64,000 nt of DNA from positions 4,404,501-4,468,500 of the forward strand of contig OY848929.1 in the NCBI GenBank assembly GCA_963693285.1, written 5' to 3'. A program made the position numbers and the translations under genes. Positions 10,755 to 22,465 of this stretch are shown piece by piece. This DNA comes from Xestospongia muta (Eukaryota > Porifera > Demospongiae > Haplosclerida > Petrosiidae). How positions within the stretch are numbered: position 1 is the first letter of the stretch; every line of letters begins with the position of its first letter. Below the pieces are notes generated by a model. It was not told the DNA's origin. It saw nothing but the letters and a program-made list of their open reading frames with translations, and did not search any database.

Positions 10755-13700
10755 TACATATATAATATTATCTTTATATTTAGCTGCTGATTGTGGAATG
10801 CCTGACACTCCCGACCCCACTGGTTTAACTGTTACAAGCACTTCAACTGGATATGATGGAGTTGCTACTTATTCCTGCTCAATTGGATTTGTACTGGTTG
10901 GTACAGCAACTCGAACCTGCCAATCTAACAGTACATGGTCTGGAGAGGCACCATCCTGTGAATGTAAGTTGATCATAGTTCATGTATCACTTTTCACATG
11001 CTCTGATTGTTACATAATCCCTTTCAAGTAACATGCATTCAATAGCTCTTCCAATTAGTTTTATTAAACTGAATTTCAGTAGACACTAACAATATCATAT
11101 TACTGTATTAACAATACTATCTTTTCATTAGTGATGAAATGCAGTAAAGCCAGTTTGATTCCTAGTAATATATCTGCTCTCACTATTAATGCTCCCAGAG
11201 TGACATACAACAGTGTGGCCGTGTATTCATGTCTGCCAGGATATGCTGTAAGAAATCATGTCAATCGAACATGTGAAGCTAGTGGTGCTTGGACAGGAGC
11301 AGCCTCAACTTGTGAACGTTAGTGTACTTGTCTATCCATCCATTATTCACCATCCATCCATCCATCTATCATCCATCATCCATCCATTTATCCATTTGTT
11401 CATCCATCAATCCATCTATTTCCTGAGTTTACACATCTATGTGCTTTCCATGCAGTGGTCAACTGTGGTCCACCTGATCTCCCTACAGCTAATGTAACTG
11501 GACTTATTGTATCTAATACTAGTACATTTCTTGATGGAGTAGCTACATATAGTTGTTCTATTGGATATAATTTAGTAGGAATTATTACTAGTGTTTGTGA
11601 GGATGGAACAGGGTGGAGTGGAGAACCACCTCAGTGTCATCGTAAGATAAAACTTGACCCAAATATACTTAATTGTCATTAATGTTTCTCCTATTTCCAG
11701 CTGTCAATTGTGGTAATCCTTCAACGCCATCGTCTATGAATGCTATCACCATCACAACAACGAATACTACTTTTATGGGTGTCACAACTTATACATGTGA
11801 TTATGGCTACAGAATATCTGGCAATGGTAACAGCAATAAACGAACATGTACATCCAGTGGAACTTGGACAGGGAGTGCACCTATCTGTGAATGTAAGAAC
11901 TACATTTAGTAACATTACGTCACTCACAAAATATAAGCAGTATATTTAGTAAAACACAAAATACGAGTACTATATTTAGTAATACACAGGATATGAGTGC
12001 TATATTTAGTAATACACAGGATATGAGTGCTAAATTTAGTAATACACAGGATATGAGTGCTAAATTTAGTAATACACAGGATACGAGTGCTAATTTAATA
12101 ATATATTATATGCTTTACAATTATATCTCCAGCTCTGTGTTAACTTTTCCTTCATTGTTCAAATTGTCAGCATCTAGAAAACAGGAAGTGTGTGATGATA
12201 TATTGTCTAAGAATGAAGGAAAAGCATTTCTATTTTTGCTCAGCAAAGTTTGTATACATTGTAATTATCTGTTACAATTTCCTCATAGTTTAAAGAAAAT
12301 GAAAATTAAATTGCTCAACAATTTATGGCAACAGTTAATACTTCATTCCTACTACTGTATTGTAGAACATAGCGTATATAGTCTAACGTATATGTATCAA
12401 CAAGTAATAAATATTCCTTCTTTGGCTATAGTGGTGGATTGTGGTAGTCCTCCTCTTCATGCCGCTAATAGAGGTCAGTCAGTCTCTGCTCCTAGTACTG
12501 TATTCAACCAAACTGCCACATACTCCTGTGCCGTGGGGTTCATTCTTAATGGCCAGGCCACAAGAAGATGCCTTGGAAATGGGTCCTGGAGTGGAGACGC
12601 TCCACTCTGTCTGGGTAAGTTGATTATGATGCAGTGATATGTTTGTACTATTTAGAAGGTTTAGAAGCCCCTCAGTATATCAGTACATCAGTACTATATA
12701 TATATATATGTTAATTATGTTGACATGTGTAGATGTGTTTGCTAAATATAATCTCTTTGATATTTAAATCAATTGTGGGAGTTGCTTAATAGGACATATT
12801 AGCATTATATGTTATCATTATTTCCATACATGAGTTAATAAATTGAATTGTTCTCTTTATTTAGTTGTTAATTGTGGTGCGCCTGGTCTTCCATCTTCTG
12901 GTACAACTGGAGGACTTATGAGAAATTATACATCCACTGAATATAATGCAACAGCTATATACTCTTGTGAGAGTACTGGGTATGAATTAAATGGAGAGAA
13001 TGAAAGAGAGTGTTTGGCAAATGGGGAATGGTCAGGAGAACCTCCTAAGTGCCAATGTAAGATTATTTCTTATTTACTATGTATCACTAGCTTTTAGTTA
13101 GTGGGTCTGACATATTGTAATACCAAATTTACTATTTAATTTATTTTATTTTGATCTTAGTGATTGACTGTGGTGAGCCTGAATTAGCAAACTTCACTAT
13201 GGAGACTGATATTGAAGTAACCACAACATCTACCACATATAATAGTGTAGCAATGTACACTTGTCTTGAGGAAGGCATGACAATTGTTGGAGAAAGTCAA
13301 AGAATATGTGGAGCTGATGGAAACTGGACAGGAGATTCACCAATGGAGTGTGAATGTAAGTGAAAGTATAAATATTTATAAATGTATTGACAGTGTTGTT
13401 TTATATTGTAGCTGTTGACTGTGGACCACCAGACCTTCCTTCTGCTGGTTTTGGAGGGCTGGAAATCTTTTATGACAATACTACATTCAACAATACTGCT
13501 TATTACAACTGCTCAGATGAGGCACTCACTCTTGTAGGAGAAGAGGAAAGAATATGCCAAGCTGATGGAACCTGGAGTGGAGAAGCACCATACTGCCGAA
13601 GTAAGATGAGAATACAATGACAAGTTTAATAGTACTATATTTCCTTTCCTCCATTGTGTTGACCATTTCAGTAGAGCATTTGGTAATACAAGTACTTTCA

Positions 13701-14217
13701 GTTACTCCATATTAGTATATGTAATTTGATAATACCATATATGGTGTTAATTAATCTAGATGGTAGTTCTTATTGATCTCTTCTTATTTATTCCTCCATA
13801 GGACGCTCTCATTCATTTGTTATTGGTGTCAGTATTGGAGTTACCCTCGCTGTTATAATTCTCCTGTTGTTACTGGTTCTTATAATCTTTGTGGTTTGTT
13901 TTTGTGTTTGTAGAAAGAAAGACCATTCAGAAAAACATGATCCTGAACAGCCAGCTATAGTAATGAGTAAGATATAATGTTGTATATTACAATGATAAGT
14001 TTATATGTCATCTTTAGAAAATAAAAATATAAATAACAATGTCAGTGGTGAAGAGGAAAACGGTGGCATTGAAGAAAGTAATGATGTTGGTGAGAAAGAT
14101 CCATTTGATGACTATGATCTAGAGGAATACCCAAATGTTGACTATAGTCTCCATTATGCTGCCTCAGACACAGAGAGTCTTGCTAGTGCACATTCTATTA
14201 GGAGGAAAAAAATCTAA
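8816..14217 (+). CDS. NIDO domain, nine CCP/sushi domains, transmembrane receptor-like protein
   Basis: Fourteen exons: 8816-9007, 9088-9372, 9552-9834, 10439-10612, 10784-10963, 11132-11317, 11456-11641, 11701-11892, 12432-12614, 12865-13056, 13161-13355, 13412-13600, 13802-13966 and 14018-14217. They total 2802 nt, a frame-consistent 933 residues. A signal peptide (start [14 protein letters not shown]) is followed by a NIDO domain over exons 1-3 ([41 protein letters not shown]). Exons 4-12 each encode exactly one CCP domain (DCG-x-P ... TYSC ... G-x-W-SG-x-x-P-x-C), all in symmetric 1-1 phase. Exon 13 encodes a transmembrane helix ([15 protein letters not shown]) and exon 14 an acidic, Ser-rich cytoplasmic tail. 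It is likely a cell-surface adhesion or recognition protein; the ligand cannot be read from sequence. Confidence 0.88.
10628..10760 (+). repeat. (CATC)n and (CA)n microsatellites in an intron
   Basis: A run of CATC units (about 10628-10680) passes into a long CA run (about 10681-10750) inside intron 4 of the NIDO-CCP gene. Long open frames here are repeat artefacts. Confidence 0.9.
11333..11415 (+). repeat. Degenerate (CATC)n repeat in an intron
   Basis: CATC-rich tract within intron 6 of the NIDO-CCP gene. Confidence 0.8.
11930..12092 (+). repeat. 30-bp minisatellite in intron 8 of the NIDO-CCP gene
   Basis: About five copies of a 30-bp unit containing AATACACAGGATATGAGTGC followed by TA[TA]ATTTAGT. 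The first copies are degenerate and the last three near-identical. Thirty bases is ten codons, so the array stays open in one frame. Confidence 0.85.
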
Positions 14218-14398
14218 GTGCTCTACCGTATGAAACAACAGCAAATCTTTATGACAATTCAAATTTATATAGTTATAACTATAATGAGATTAGTCAATTA
14301 ATTAACTTTTTATTGTGGTAGTTTTTGCATAAATGTTTTAATCAAAAACAATACAATCAATACTTATTTTTAAATATAAATAAAACCTTAACTAGACT

Positions 14399-16218
14399 CT
14401 ACTTTTTAGAAAATCTCTGTCTTGCAACTTTCTCTTTTCTCTTCTTAACATGTTTTGGTACTTTAGTTTTTCGTTTCTCTCTTTTCTCTTCTTTGACAGC
14501 TTGTTTATGTGCTTTACGTAACTCAGCTCGTTCCCTTCTCTGATTATCATCCTTAGAGGGTGTGGCTTCACTTAAGTTGTCATCATCATCATCATCATCA
14601 TCAGAATTCTCTATATTTGACAAATTGTCAGAGTTTTCATCAGAACCACTAAGAGGGGGAGTGGTATCTTCTTTTGGCGTAGTCATTGGAATATCAAGTA
14701 ATAACTGAGGAACAGTCTGAGCTCCAGACAGATCAGGTCTCAGTCCAGTCACAGTCTGATAGGCTACATCTAGAGTCTGACCACTCTGTATTTGATTGAC
14801 ATCTTGCTCAAAGCTGGCAACTTCAGTCAGTGATCGTGGAATAAAAATCTTCTGAAATACAGCTTCTGAGACTTCATCTTCAACTGACTTAGATAAAAAA
14901 TCTCTTGAAGTGGCCTTCTCTTGGGCATGTTCTAAATATTCCTCCAAGTTATCTTCTGTGATAGTGGGGTCAGTAATAAATTCAAACAATTCTCTAACAG
15001 TCATAACATGTACATATTTCTTACGGAAAAATTCTGTGATATTAGTACAGTCTTTACGAAGGAACTCTAAGGCTTGTGGGTGATCATGTTCAACAGATTG
15101 AGATACATCAATAATATAAGGTGTGCTGTTACCATAGAGAATGTTGTACTCACTCAAATCAGCATGCACAAGTTTACAATGATGATATAGTCTACGCATT
15201 ATCAGAACACATTCTAGATATATTTCACGTGCTTTACTTTCACTGATATCAATATCTTTTAGTTTAGGATATGGCCAACCATTGTTACCTAAAAACTTCA
15301 TCACCAATACATGACTACGTAGTATGATCGGTTGAGGACAGGGTATACCATGTTGGTACAATCGCGACAAATTACGCATCTCTTTCTCTGCCCAGAGACA
15401 AACCATTTTTCGTGGATTATGCCGAGAATAGCCATGTCTGAAACGGAATTCACCAGTCACATATTTGTCCCTGTCTTTGAAAACTAAAATAGACGTTTTG
15501 TAGACCTTTATTGCACAATCTCCTTCAGAACTTGTTGCATGATACACATTTGCTTCCTTTCCTGTACTAACACACCCATTTATTTCTGATACATAGCCTC
15601 GACTGAGGAGTTTAAACAAGATCATTCTTGTTCGGGGGTCAAGAACTTGTTCAGTAGTTGCACGATCTGATTTATCCTTGGCACGTATTCGTATTAATTC
15701 AGTTTTACGACACAGACCCTCCAAGCTGTTAACACTAGATGTTGATAGAACTGGAGCTTCATAAGTGCCTAGGTTGATTTTGTTTTCAAATTTCTTTAGT
15801 ACTTTCGATGATGGATCAAACCTTTTTACAGAAGGTTCATTTGGATTTGATGGTGGTTGGCCAGCCTTAACAGCATTATATTTCTTAGTGAAATCAGCTA
15901 GAAAGGGAGGGAGAGAAAGAAAGGTAAGTAAATAAAAATAAGCACATTGGTCCATAATATGCAACTGCACGTCTGATATGCACTAATTATAAGAAAAAGT
16001 GAAGTAGATTTATAATAGAGTAATATAATGTGCCATTGATTACATATCTGACCCAAATATTCATGATTAACTAGTAATCTCACCATAATATCATATTCAT
16101 TATAGCATATAAAGAGAAGGCAGATATAGTACTTACTAGTCTCATCTTCCCAGTCCCAATTGACGTCTTCTTCATCATCGCTTGGCCAATTATCATCGAT
16201 GTGTACTTGTTCTTCCAT
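14399..16218 (-). CDS. RIOK1: RIO kinase 1
   Basis: Two exons on the minus strand, 16218-16137 and 15897-14399, are joined in phase 1 and give 526 residues (the human protein is about 568). An acidic N-terminus (WPSDDEEDVNWDWEDE) precedes the RIO domain. The nucleotide-binding loop STGKEANVYHA is at about 138-148, the ATP lysine at K158 (AIKVYK), the catalytic loop HADLSEYN at 272-279 and the metal-binding IIDVSQ with D291. The tail has a poly-Asp run and a very basic C-terminus. RIOK1 is an atypical kinase/ATPase acting in cytoplasmic 18S rRNA maturation of the pre-40S subunit. The start at 16218 gives the conserved acidic leader; an upstream ATG at 16257 would add a non-conserved stretch. 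Confidence 0.95.
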
Positions 16219-16387
16219 GGCCACCACGTGTTGAGCCACACCCACTATGTATAACATTATTGCGCATGCGTGTAAATTTGAACAGTTAGCGGGACCGGGA
16301 TCTAATGTGGGTGAGTGATAAAGTGGTGTCTCGTTTCAAATTTGTAACAGAACTCTCGTGTATTCATTTAAAGTATTTCTGATCAAC
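16219..16387. promoter_or_regulatory. Probable bidirectional promoter, RIOK1 / Wee1 first exon
   Basis: Only 169 bp separate the divergent start codons at 16218 (minus) and 16388 (plus). The interval is richer in G+C than its surroundings (GCGCATGCG, GCGGGACCGGGATC) and has no TATA box that I can see. This fits a shared housekeeping-type promoter. Confidence 0.5.
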
Positions 16388-16642
16388 ATGGCAGCTGCTC
16401 CACCGAACCCAGGTTATTGTGGTGGTTCAAATTCAAGATCTTGTTCACGTAGACTGAAAAGTCCGTTGCATCATGGGCATCAAATAGAAATAGGATCAAC
16501 CCATTGTTGTCATGGTAACAAAGCAAATGAACCTATTAAGAAGAAATTATTTGACTCACATGACGACATACAAGAAGAGACAGAATTCTGGCAACTTGAT
16601 GTTCAGAATCGATTACCAATGGAGAGTCCAACAAGCCCCCTT
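16388..16642 (+). CDS. Candidate first coding exon of Wee1
   Basis: An 85-codon exon starts MAAAPPNPGY and ends at GTGAGT after ...ESPTSPL, in phase 0. It contains RRLKSPL (a cyclin-docking-like RxL next to an SP site), KKKLFDS, an acidic stretch and an SPTSP cluster, as expected for the regulatory N-terminus of a cell-cycle kinase. The next Wee1 exon (37732) begins in phase 0 directly after an acceptor and cannot itself hold the start codon, because its frame is closed upstream (TAG in the acceptor). I see no other partner exon between 16643 and 19250. The link spans 21 kb and is inferred from phase and composition. An independent short gene remains possible. Confidence 0.55.
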
Positions 16643-16732
16643 GTGAGTTAACCACTTACATTACATAGAATAATTATGTCATTGTCTTGCATAGTTAATC
16701 CCTGGCTAATCCTGCCCCTAGACTACCATATC
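16643..16732 (+). other. Start of the putative 21-kb Wee1 intron
   Basis: Splice donor GTGAGT at 16643. The remaining intron (to 37731) holds a foldback element, a 74-bp satellite and the antisense deaminase cluster, all listed separately. Confidence 0.45.
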
Positions 16733-17117
16733 CCCTATCAAAAAGTAATCTGGTGTCTTTGTTTAGTTTTCTTGGGTCACAAGGCCTTAAATATTGCATT
16801 TTTACATTTATCCGGCCACATCCTATTTCCTGCCAAGTCTAAAAATTATAACTTTAGTTTTGGATGATAATAACAATATTCACTTACCAAGATTTAAATC
16901 GAATGATTTCATTGGACACAGCAATACCATATTATTTTTGCTACATCCAATGAAATTACTCAATTTAAATCTTGGTAAGTGAATATTGTTATTATTATCT
17001 AAAGCCAAGTTACTATTTTTAGACTTGGCAGAAAACAGGACATAGGCAGATAAACATCAATATTGCAACATTTAAGACTTCCTGTCCCAAGAAAATCAAG
17101 CAAAGATACCAGACTAG
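16733..17117. mobile_element. Long imperfect inverted repeat (foldback / MITE-like)
   Basis: Two arms of about 180 bp, roughly 16733-16912 and 16935-17117, are reverse complements with some mismatches. The inner part is the best match: ATAACAATATTCACTTACCA on the left, with TGGTAAGTGAATATTGTTAT on the right. No coding capacity is seen, so a non-autonomous foldback element is the simplest reading. Confidence 0.75.
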
Positions 17118-17309
17118 TTTTCATCATAGACTGGCGATGAGACAAACCCCTAGCTATGTGACACTACCATTATAATCTCATTGAGCCAACCTCATTTCAG
17201 AAAAGTGTTTGGTCCTTGACTATATGGTTATTAGTATGTGGTGTGAATTTATTAGTACACTTGGACACCTTGTGACCTATTAAAAATACCTTGTGGAACT
17301 ATTAATAAA

Positions 17310-18365
17310 TGTCCTTATGGAATTGTCCTTACTTCAGCGGTTAATTTATATGTATGGTTTATAGGACTACTTCTCTTGTATGTCCTTATTATGGAGTTGT
17401 CCTTACTTCAGTGGTTAATTTATATGTATGGTTTATAGGACTACTTCTCTTGTATGTCCTTATTATGGAATTGTCCTTACTTCAGTGGTTAATTTATATG
17501 TATGGTTTATAGGACTACTTCTCTTGTATGTCCTTATTATGGAGTTGTCCTTACTTCAGTGGTTAATTTATATGTATGGTTTATAGGACTACTTCTCTTG
17601 TATGTCCTTATTATGGAATTGTCCTTACTTCAGTGGTTAATTTATATGTATGGTTTATAGGACTACTTCTCTTGTATGTCCTTATTATGGAGTTGTCCTT
17701 ACTTCAGTGGTTAATTTATATGTATGGTTTATAGGACTACTTCAATTGTATGTCCTTATTATGGAGTTGTTCTTACTTCAGTGGTTAATTTATATGTATG
17801 GTTTATAGGACTACTTCTCTTGTATGTCCTTATTATGGAGTTGTCCTTACTTCAGTGGTTAATTTATATGTATGGTTTATAGGACTACTTCTCTTGTATG
17901 TCCTTATTATGGAGTTGTTCTTACTTCAGTGGTTAATTTATATGTATGGTTTATAGGACTACTTCTCTTGTATGTCCTTATTATGGAGTTGTCCTTACTT
18001 CAGTGGTTAATTTATATGTATGGTTTATAGGACTACTTCTCTTGTATGTCCTTATTATGGAGTTGTCCTTACTTCAGTGGTTAATTTATATGTATGGTTT
18101 ATAAGACTACTTCAATTGTATGTCCTTATTATGGAGTTGTTCTTACTTCAGTGGTTAATTTATATGTATGGTTTATAGGACTACTTCTCTTGTATGTCCT
18201 TATTATGAAGTTGTCCTTAATTCAGTGGTTAATTTATATGTATGGTTTATAGAACTACTTCTCTTGTATGTCCTAATTATGGAGTTGTTCTTAAATCAGT
18301 GATTGATTTATATGTATGGTTTATAGGACTACTTCTCTTGTATATCCTTATTATGGAGTTGTCCT
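17310..18365 (+). repeat. 74-bp tandem satellite array, about 14 copies
   Basis: The unit contains GTGGTTAATTTATATGTATG, GTTTATAGGACTACTTCTCT and TTATTATGGAGTTGTCCTTA. The period is 74 bp (for example GTGG at 17411 and 17485). Two-unit variants (GGAATT versus GGAGTT) alternate near the start, suggesting higher-order amplification. The last copies are degenerate. Confidence 0.92.
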
Positions 18366-19253
18366 TAATTTAGACCATCCATAATTATTACGTTTATAAT
18401 AATATTGTTTTCCCCTTTATCCTTTCCAGTGCGGTAGTTTGAGACAAGGATGATGTGATAAGGTCATAGTTTACTATTGAATTCCATGGATGTACTTTGA
18501 GTGTGTTATATGATGACGTGGTTTGTGTGATAGATTAGTATCTATTACTGGAAGAGGTCATTTACTGGATAATACTATCATTTCACAGAAACAATTCAAG
18601 ACATTTGCATGAAATATTATTTATATAGCATTGTTATTTGCTAATGTCTCTAAGCATTCATCTGAAATAGATAAGATATATTGAAGAGCTTTTTTAAAAA
18701 CAGTTTTTGGTCCATAAATATTCTAAATGTCATGTAGATGATTCAACAAGTGATTTTTCAACATAAGAAAGGAATTTTTTCTTCTAAGTTGTTTATTATA
18801 ATATATATAGCACTGAATATTTTAAATGTCAAGCTATTGAACTCCATAAGGCATAAATTAAGTATCATGATTTGGTAATTTTTTTATAGTCAGCTCTTGG
18901 TCATGTGAGACTAATTGTACCTTATGGCTGATAAAGTTTTATTTCTTGTGATGAGTACAAATGATTATAAATTTGTTGTTTGGTTTGGTAATGGTAGTCT
19001 TGTTTCTATGGTTCATTTTTGTGGTTATTTGTGAATAAGACTGATATGATAGTAATGTTTTTATAATCTATTATTGTACTAGTAATTTCTATTGACATAT
19101 GTGTGTGTCTGTTACGTCACGAATTTTATAGTAATATTATGGTTCATTGAACAAGATCATTTTTTCCAATAAAATTAACGACCTTACACAGAGCAAATAA
19201 TACTGAAATATTAAGAGAAAAATGCATTTAAATGTTTTTGTTTTGTAGCAGTG
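18366..19253. other. Noncoding, no gene seen
   Basis: AT-rich sequence between the satellite and the first deaminase gene. I see no coding exon, RNA gene or clear repeat. Confidence 0.5.
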
Positions 19254-20069
19254 TTATTTTGCTTGTGCTTCCAAGCTTTGCAAGTATTCTACTGTTCTTG
19301 TATTTGTTCCATACATTATGTTATGTAACTTCTCCCAGACTTTGATCTTAAAACCAGCTTTAATAAGATTTACGAGACCTTGATCATCATCTCTATCACT
19401 GAGGTGCCATATTTGTCCAACATATAGAGTGGGTTTATGATGATTTTTAAAATACTCTAGTAGAGCTTTTGAGCAGTTTGCACATGGTGAATTCTTAATC
19501 CACAAAGCTGTGATATTTTGAGGATTAGATTGGCTTTTCATAAACATCACTTCAGCATGTTGTCCTCCAGGAGTGTTAATATAGATCTGTGTAAGAAAGA
19601 AATATTTTTAAAAAATTTTAATGCTAACAGCTTATCTTATGAATTTAGTTAATAATACTTAAACACTATAGCTAAAATAGCTATTACAGTGGCTGTTTAC
19701 CTTGCCAGTGTTAGTCAGTAATAGTGTTCCAGTTTCTTCACTTGCTCTCATTGCAACATCGTATTCTCTATTATCTCCTTCATCAGTAGATTCCAGTGGT
19801 GGTTCAAATTCTGATGCGACTATATAATAGATATAGTTTTGAGAACTTGGGTACTGCAAACTGCCATTGTTTAAATCTCCTATTTCTACATCAATATTTT
19901 TCATTTTCTTTGTTCTTATGCGAACTGCTTCAATACTTGATACAACTGCTTTGTTCTTTCTTGATGTCTTCTTGCAGAGGCACACACAACAGGAACAGAT
20001 ACATAGTGCAAAAATGACAGCTGATAATACAGCTAAGGTTATCAATAGAGCAAAATATAGAGTCTCCAT
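19254..20069 (-). CDS. AID/APOBEC-like deaminase D1, membrane-anchored (class I)
   Basis: Exons 20069-19701 and 19586-19254 (114-bp phase-0 intron) give 233 residues. An N-terminal hydrophobic helix (residues ~5-32, ending in a Cys-rich SCCVCLC) is followed by basic residues, which predicts the rest of the protein in the cytosol. A linker of about 80 residues precedes the deaminase domain (from ~113). The zinc centre is H133-A-E135 and P157-C158-A-N-C161, with E135 as the expected proton shuttle. KPTLYVGQIWHLSD and DQGLVNLIKAGFKIKVW then match the strand-helix-strand that follows the PCxxC helix in AID/APOBEC proteins. It is predicted to deaminate cytosine in a nucleic acid; substrate unknown. 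The intron lies just before the zinc centre. Confidence 0.82.
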
Positions 20070-21039
20070 CTTGAGTCTAATGAAATAAGCACCTTACTAG
20101 TTCTTCTGATCTAGTAGATAGAATGAGTAAGTATTTCCTTTTTATTATCTATTCATGCTGAGCAGGTAGAACTATACTGCTTACTATAGTATACTGTTTA
20201 CTAACTTTGCTATATGAATAGTCCAATGATATTTCCCTACATGTTTATTGGATTACCTCATAGTTATACTATTAATTGCTTTGTTGGTTATATGTCATTA
20301 ATTGTATTCATTGAGTACCTTATTCATTGTTATATATACACTAGTACGTCATGAAGTGTTGATAGATTTAGGTTAACTGTGCTATTGATACTAATACATG
20401 TGCTGTCAAGTTTATCATAACTTGGTTATTTATTTGTGTGTGGTTGTTATTTTTGTGACTAGCCAATCTGGTGGTGTTGTTATAATGTATACCCATTACA
20501 TACAATTACATCATAATGAAAGCATAGATTTTGCTATACTTGCTCTTGAATATTATAATAAAATTCGTTGGGTATGAATTTTATTGACATGTTAATTGTT
20601 AAAATTCTTTAAGTAACAAACAACTGATATGAATTAAAAATGCATTTTATAGATGTCCTTCATATGTTGTTAGTTTTATATATCATAACAATAGTGTTAA
20701 TAGCAAGATAGACATGAGATTGATCGTGCACACTAAAAGATAAATCTATAAATAGTAACATACTGAAATTTAAGTCTATAAATAGTAACACACTTGTAAC
20801 AATGAGAGGAAATCCTGTCAATCAGGTTGTTATTTCTCTCTTAATGAGATTATGAATAACATATCATGGGATTCATAACTTTTAATTACACACACACACT
20901 ATTGGGTTAGTAATAATATTTCATTACTTGTGACCAATCATTCACTAATGATGCCATTAATGAGTTATATATACACTTAAGATACACAATGGACAAAAAC
21001 TATCTACATAAAGTTGCTCTTAATAAGCAAGCAGATGTT
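20070..21039. other. Intergenic DNA with a class II deaminase relic
   Basis: At about 20697-20800 the sequence resembles the class II genes: GTTAATAGCAAGATAGACATGAGAT matches the segment encoding the VYLVTN strand, next to two CTATAAATAG promoter-like copies. The rest is AT-rich without a gene. The downstream part (AATGAGAGGAAATCCTGTCA) recurs near 26282. Confidence 0.45.
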
Positions 21040-21124
21040 TGTTTATTCTTCTTGCAGCATCACATTCATTATTACTGACTTCTATTTTTATTATCAGTAA
21101 AATAGCTAAACATAGGATCTTCAT
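21040..21124 (-). pseudogene. Relic first exon of a D5-type deaminase
   Basis: Minus-strand translation from the ATG at 21124 begins MKILCLAILL and continues into EVSNNECDAA. It closely matches the signal-peptide exon of D5 (MKILCLAILLTII...VSNNGYDVV). The match fades after about 28 codons and no partner exon 2 follows before D1. Upstream sequence, including a degenerate kappaB-like palindrome at 21343-21353, is also shared with D5. Confidence 0.6.
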
Positions 21125-21604
21125 GTTGACTTTACTAGAATAAAAATAATATAATAATTTACTAGTTACATTCTACATATGAAAAACTATAGTCAAAAAT
21201 TTATATATTATACTACTATAGTGGAACAAAACACTGTTATATAATGTAATGATTACTTTTAGGAGCTTGATTAAAGGTTAGAATTCTCCCATCATAGTTT
21301 TAGTCCAGTTTGTCTCTTAATGATTACAATATAAAAACACCCGGAAAATTCCCAGATGTTTCTTGTGCAGAGTCATTGTTGATATAGCTTTAATTGTATT
21401 CATTGGAGATGACTGTTTTGTACTGACATGATACTGTTGTTTCCTTGAAATGGATTATGTTTGCTTTTGATATATTTACTGTATCTGATATTCTTGACTA
21501 GATTTTTGTACTTGATGACATCATTAATAAGTTTTGGTATCAAACTAAAAATTAGTTTAAATATTATTATTCAAACATAAAACAATTATATATTGTCGTT
21601 GAGC

Positions 21605-22465
21605 TTATCTTGCTTGTGTTTCTAATTTATACAAGTAATTTTTAGCGGTAAGATCTGGTATAGGAAACAGTTTGGCATGTAATGTTTCCCACACTCTAAT
21701 TTTAAAACCTGCTTTCATAAGATTTATGAGTCCTTGGTCATCATTTCTTTTGTTAAGTTGCCATATTTTTCCAACATATATAGTAGGTTTATGATAATGA
21801 TTAAAATATTCAAGTAGTGCCCTTGAACAATTAGCACATGGTGAGTTTTTGATCCACAGAGCTTTGATATGATCTGGATTGTTAGATCTGTCATTTATAA
21901 ACATGATTTCAGCATGTAGTCCTCCAGGAGTGTTAAGATATTCCTATATAATGAAAAGAAATCCATAACTAGATAAAATATTGCACCTAAACAGCAAACT
22001 ATGGTAGGTAATCCTCTAATAAATTAGTAGAGTTATGTTGTCATAGTTAATTGTTTGTCTAATGTAAGAGATACAAACTTAATTGGAGATTACTATTATT
22101 TGCATTTATTTGTTTTTGTTTACCTTGTCAGTATTGGTCCATAAAAGCGTTCCTTGCCTATTGTGAGCTTTCGTTGCAACATCACACTCTTTCTTAGCTC
22201 TGCCATCAGTTGAATCTAATAGTGGTTCAAAGTCTGTTGTAAAAACTGATGAATCTGAACTACTGTCATCTAAATCAGTGATTTTAATGGCCCATGGTTT
22301 GACTTCCTCTGTGTTGATAGAATGGCCTGTTTCAATATCAGGTCGTACTTTGTTTTTATTGGATGTATTCTGCAGGTTGAGACACCAACAAGCACAACAG
22401 CAGACACATATAACAATAATAATAACTATTACAATTAGTAAAGTGACTAAATATACGGTCTCCAT
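21605..22465 (-). CDS. AID/APOBEC-like deaminase D2, membrane-anchored (class I)
   Basis: Exons 22465-22124 and 21943-21605 (180-bp phase-0 intron) give 226 residues. METVYLVTLLIVIVIIIVIC is a strong transmembrane helix and runs into a CCCACWC cluster that could be palmitoylated. The acidic, Ser-rich linker contains DDSSSDSS. Exon 2 starts EYLNTPGG and carries the zinc centre H124-A-E126 and P149-C150-A-N-C153. KPTIYVGKIWQL and DQGLINLMKAGFKIRVW follow. First member of the duplicated D2-D3-D4 block; its closest relative in architecture is D6, which has lost this helix. Confidence 0.85.

Noticed and set aside
10339..10841. Several open frames of His/Thr or Val/Cys repeats
   Set aside because: They are translations of (CA)n and (CATC)n microsatellites inside an intron.
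16655..16990. Short plus-strand frames after the candidate Wee1 exon
   Set aside because: They fall in the arms of the foldback element.
17310..18365. CRISPR-like array
   Set aside because: Units are contiguous 74-bp tandem copies without unique spacers, in a eukaryotic intronic or intergenic setting.
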